Assembly (NCBI GenBank): GCA_937891465.1
Contig: CALAHF010000084.1
Location: 1-34,415, forward strand
Length of the DNA: 34,415 nucleotides
Source: an uncultured Verrucomicrobiales bacterium
GTDB lineage: Bacteria > Verrucomicrobiota > Verrucomicrobiia > Verrucomicrobiales > DEV007
Reading direction: 5' to 3'
Within the stretch, counting starts at the first letter, position 1; the number at the start of each line of letters is the position of its first letter. Below, piece after piece: positions 31,995 to 34,415 of this stretch. The notes beneath the pieces were generated by a model that saw only the letters and a program-made list of their open reading frames with translations, had not been told where the DNA came from and did no database searches. A program made the translations under genes and the position numbers.

Positions 31995-32657
31995 TTGAAT
32001 TTCAGTAAAAAAACGTCGCCGGGAATTGGTGGGGTTTTGACAGGCGATATCGCCGGTCATACATTACTGTTGATTCGTAACGCCGTGATTTTAAATTCAT
32101 TCATCGCTCAAACGCCGCCCCCACAGCTTCCCGACATCGAAGAAATCGATTTGCCGGATGCACTCCCAGATCCATGGAAATTGTATCTCTGGATCGGAAT
32201 CAGCGTGCTTACGTTTATCGCGGTCGCCGCGGTGGTGATTTCTCTGATCCTGTATCTGACCCGCGAGAAAAAGCGCGTGCTGACGGCGGAATACGTCGCG
32301 CTGAAACGTTTATCTGACCTGGAGCCACGCGCAGCGGAACTTTCGCCGAACGAATTTAGTATTGAGATTTCCGACGTGCTGAAAGATTTCGTTCAAAAAC
32401 GATTCAACGATCCGGTTCGATTTGAAACGGCTGATGAATTTTTCCATCGACTGACGGACTCTGAAAACGTCACAATTACTCCGCAAGTTCGAGATCAGTT
32501 AGCTGAATTTCTGCAGATCGCAGAGGAAATTAAATTCGGGCTCCCACCGGACGCGGCGGCTCAAAAACATCCGCTTTTGGAAAAGGCTCGAAACATTATT
32601 GAGGCTCAACGACAGGCTGTTCAAGAAGCCGCCGCCCAATCCACCCGCAAACGCTGA
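31995..32657 (+). CDS. DUF4381-like membrane protein (Bat-type)
   Basis: A Pro-rich segment (TPPPQLPDIEEIDLPDALPDPWKLYLW) leads into one membrane helix (ISVLTFIAVAAVVISLILYL), then a cytoplasmic helical domain (AEYVALKRLSDLEP, EISDVLKDFVQKRFNDPVRFETADEFFHRLTD). This matches the DUF4381 architecture seen beside MoxR/DUF58/VWA operons in many Gram-negatives. The start is uncertain: TTG 31995 lies in a hairpin, and GTG 32085 (MILNSFIAQTPPPQ) also fits. The overlap with the DUF58/TgpA genes upstream in functional theme supports the call, though they are 5 kb apart. Confidence 0.65.
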   Translation: MNFSKKTSPGIGGVLTGDIAGHTLLLIRNAVILNSFIAQTPPPQLPDIEEIDLPDALPDPWKLYLWIGISVLTFIAVAAVVISLILYLTREKKRVLTAEYVALKRLSDLEPRAAELSPNEFSIEISDVLKDFVQKRFNDPVRFETADEFFHRLTDSENVTITPQVRDQLAEFLQIAEEIKFGLPPDAAAQKHPLLEKARNIIEAQRQAVQEAAAQSTRKR

Positions 32658-32660
32658 GTC

Positions 32661-34235
32661 ATGCTGATCAATCGCCCCAAGCTCATGCGACTGTTGCGGG
32701 ATCGCTCTTTCCTGATCAAAGCCGCAGCGACCATTGGAATTTCCGCGGTCGTCATCGGATTTGTCGTTTCACATCTCACGATTTCAGCAGGAGTTCGCTC
32801 GGCATTTCATCCCGATCAGCTCGAAGAAATTCAGAAATCAGTCGAGCGAATCGAAAAACATTTGGGACAGAAATTGAGTGGAATCGACGCCTTTCGATTT
32901 GCGATTCTGTATCGGGATTCCGACAAACCAATCGATACTCTGGAAATGAATATTAAAGAATCGGAATCGATTACTAAGACCGAAAGGGTACAGCTCATTT
33001 CGTTGCTGCATGGGCTTCACGGCAATGAGATTCAGAAAAAATCAGCAGAAGCTGAGCTGGCAAATCTGGCCAGCGAGGACCGTCGTTTCAGCCATGAATT
33101 TTACGGAATGGTCCTTGATAAAGCGGATGAGACGGAAGCGGCCATCTTAGAATACCAGAAAGAGGCCACCCTATTTGATGAAGCTTATTTCAGTCGCAGA
33201 AAAGTGATCGATTTGCTAAAGCAGCGCCACGACTGGGAGCAGCTTCGCCAGATTTACCGGACCGAGCCCTACCACAGCGAGCTGCAGGTCGCGGAAAGCA
33301 TGGCGATTGCTGCAAAAGTGCATGATTTCGGATACCTCTTCCGCATGATCTTCGAATCCAGCCTGAAGCATTTGAACTGGTGGTCGGTATCGCTTGGTCT
33401 GTTTTCCGCGGCGATTTGGTTTGTCATCATCGGGCAGTTTCGCGGTCTGGAACGGGGACACCTTGCCCAATATTTCGCCAGTATTGTGCTGGGGATTTTC
33501 AGCACGTTTTTGACTGTTTTCGTCATCATTTTGCAACGGGACTTGCTCGATTTCACCGAACCAACCCAAACGGCAACCCCAGCGGATCAGGTAATTTTCT
33601 GGATTGCCGGAGTGGGTCTTCGTGAGGAATTTCTAAAGTTGCTATGCTTTATTCCCATCGCATTTTTTCTAAAGAAACGAGCCGGAGATCTGACCGCTCT
33701 GCTATGCGCTGGAATGGTCGGACTCGGATTCGCTTTGCAGGAAAATATTGGCGTGTATTTTGGATTCAGCCCAAATTTCCAACCGTGGGGCCGATTCCTG
33801 ACTGCGACGTTTTTTCATATCGCCTTAACCGGAATTGTCGGCCTTGCCTTTTTTCAAATGATCCAACGGCGTGGTCGAGGATGGGAGCATTTTCTCGCTG
33901 AATTCTTACTCATGGTTTTTGCCCACGGCATGTTTAACGCCGTTCAGAGCATTGCTCTTTTGGCCGATTACAGCAGCGTCGGCAGGATGCTTATATTGGC
34001 TCTCGTCGCCTACCGGTTCTTCCGGTTAGCGGATGGTTTGATGCAACCAAACCGGTCGCTCGGGATTTCGCCTTTGAGTGTTTTTGTGATCGGATCAGCG
34101 ACCCTCGTCGGCGTAGTATTCGTCGCCGTGTGCGTGGGACTTCCGTTCCGCGACGTGTTCCCCGAATACCTCGATGCGCTCGCCGGAATGGTTCCGATTG
34201 CTTTTATTTACATCAATCAGTTTCGCGATGCTTGA
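32661..34235 (+). CDS. PrsW-family intramembrane metalloprotease with N-terminal helical domain
   Basis: PrsW cleaves membrane proteins such as anti-sigma factors in Bacillus. The C-terminal membrane half has the family motifs: GLREEFLKLL (Glu322, Glu323, Lys326), GLGFALQENIGVY (Glu361, Asn362), FFHIALTGIVG (His386) and FAHGMFNAV (His422, Asn426), so the putative metal site is complete. The N-terminal part is unusual: one membrane helix at about residues 15-37, then some 185 residues of helical, TPR-like sequence (EEIQKSVERIEKHLG, DKADETEAAILEYQKEATLF), before the multi-helix core. Total length 524 is roughly twice a minimal PrsW. ATG 32661 is four bases after the preceding gene. The substrate is unknown. 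Confidence 0.85.
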   Translation: MLINRPKLMRLLRDRSFLIKAAATIGISAVVIGFVVSHLTISAGVRSAFHPDQLEEIQKSVERIEKHLGQKLSGIDAFRFAILYRDSDKPIDTLEMNIKESESITKTERVQLISLLHGLHGNEIQKKSAEAELANLASEDRRFSHEFYGMVLDKADETEAAILEYQKEATLFDEAYFSRRKVIDLLKQRHDWEQLRQIYRTEPYHSELQVAESMAIAAKVHDFGYLFRMIFESSLKHLNWWSVSLGLFSAAIWFVIIGQFRGLERGHLAQYFASIVLGIFSTFLTVFVIILQRDLLDFTEPTQTATPADQVIFWIAGVGLREEFLKLLCFIPIAFFLKKRAGDLTALLCAGMVGLGFALQENIGVYFGFSPNFQPWGRFLTATFFHIALTGIVGLAFFQMIQRRGRGWEHFLAEFLLMVFAHGMFNAVQSIALLADYSSVGRMLILALVAYRFFRLADGLMQPNRSLGISPLSVFVIGSATLVGVVFVAVCVGLPFRDVFPEYLDALAGMVPIAFIYINQFRDA

Positions 34236-34415
34236 GATAAGTTGCTAGGAATCGCACACTATTCTGAGGCTATATTGATGCTTTCCAAAGTAGAAAGAAT
34301 TCGCTCGTCTTTGAAATCTTCTTTAGTTGCACAAGAAATTGAAAACACATTTAAACATTTTTTGGCTCCCTTTCACATCTGCGGACGATTTTGCTGAAAA
34401 AACAGGTGACGAGCT

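Noticed and set aside
34278-34397. 39-codon frame near the right edge (MLSKVERIRSSLKSS start)
   Set aside because: Too short, no ribosome-binding site and no recognisable pattern; the region is AT-richer, but the evidence for a gene is insufficient.

Overview
The window looks like a chromosomal segment of a Verrucomicrobiota-like bacterium (possibly Planctomycetota-related). This is an inference from gene content: two secreted sulfatases, a ThuA-like protein, a DUF1028 protein, a streamlined type II secretion locus and few recognisable Shine-Dalgarno sequences. I see no rRNA, tRNA, CRISPR array, transposase or phage gene.

Layout. Positions 1-714 hold a membrane protein related to the TM-helix/mechanosensitive-channel family. 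Its 5' end runs off the window through a 9-bp tandem repeat, and a strong intrinsic terminator follows the gene. Next come a Ser/Arg-rich lipoprotein (919-1470) and a tyrA-aroA pair for aromatic amino acids (1496-3748). A block of envelope and catabolic genes follows (3888-11538): sulfatase (-), DUF1028 protein, PlsC-like acyltransferase overlapping an APC permease, second sulfatase (-), and a ThuA-like protein. A 43-residue DUF3096-like membrane protein is encoded on the minus strand at 11608-11739.

Positions 11822-19314 form a type II secretion operon in the order gspF-G-H-I-J-K-L-M plus a secreted protein of unknown family. No gspC, D, E, N or O is present in the window. Converging on it is an isolated nuoB-nuoC pair (19353-20540, -), then a DUF547 protein (-), two small orphan frames (+), and a secreted transglutaminase-fold protein (22160-23863, -). 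From 23940 to 34235 all genes are on the plus strand: DUF58, TgpA-like transglutaminase, an NPP/alkaline-phosphatase-fold protein that has lost metal ligands, thiD, an S41-peptidase-like protein without its catalytic serine, a bioF-type enzyme, a DUF4381-like membrane protein and a PrsW-like membrane protease. The last 180 bases (34236-34415) hold nothing I can support.

The most striking signal is not a gene. A roughly 40-55 bp imperfect palindrome recurs at eight places, always at or between gene ends. Its arms are CAAYAGGGT and ACCCTRTTG, around a core GTTCGATGAAC. In several places it supplies the start codon (sulfatase at 3888-5393, protein at 18673, protein at 22160-23863) or the stop codon (gspM, bioF). 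Two unrelated proteins therefore begin with the same residues, MNQQG, and two unrelated proteins end in TG-x-I-x. I recognise no published family for it. It behaves like a REP/MITE-type mobile palindrome that has been inserted into gene junctions.
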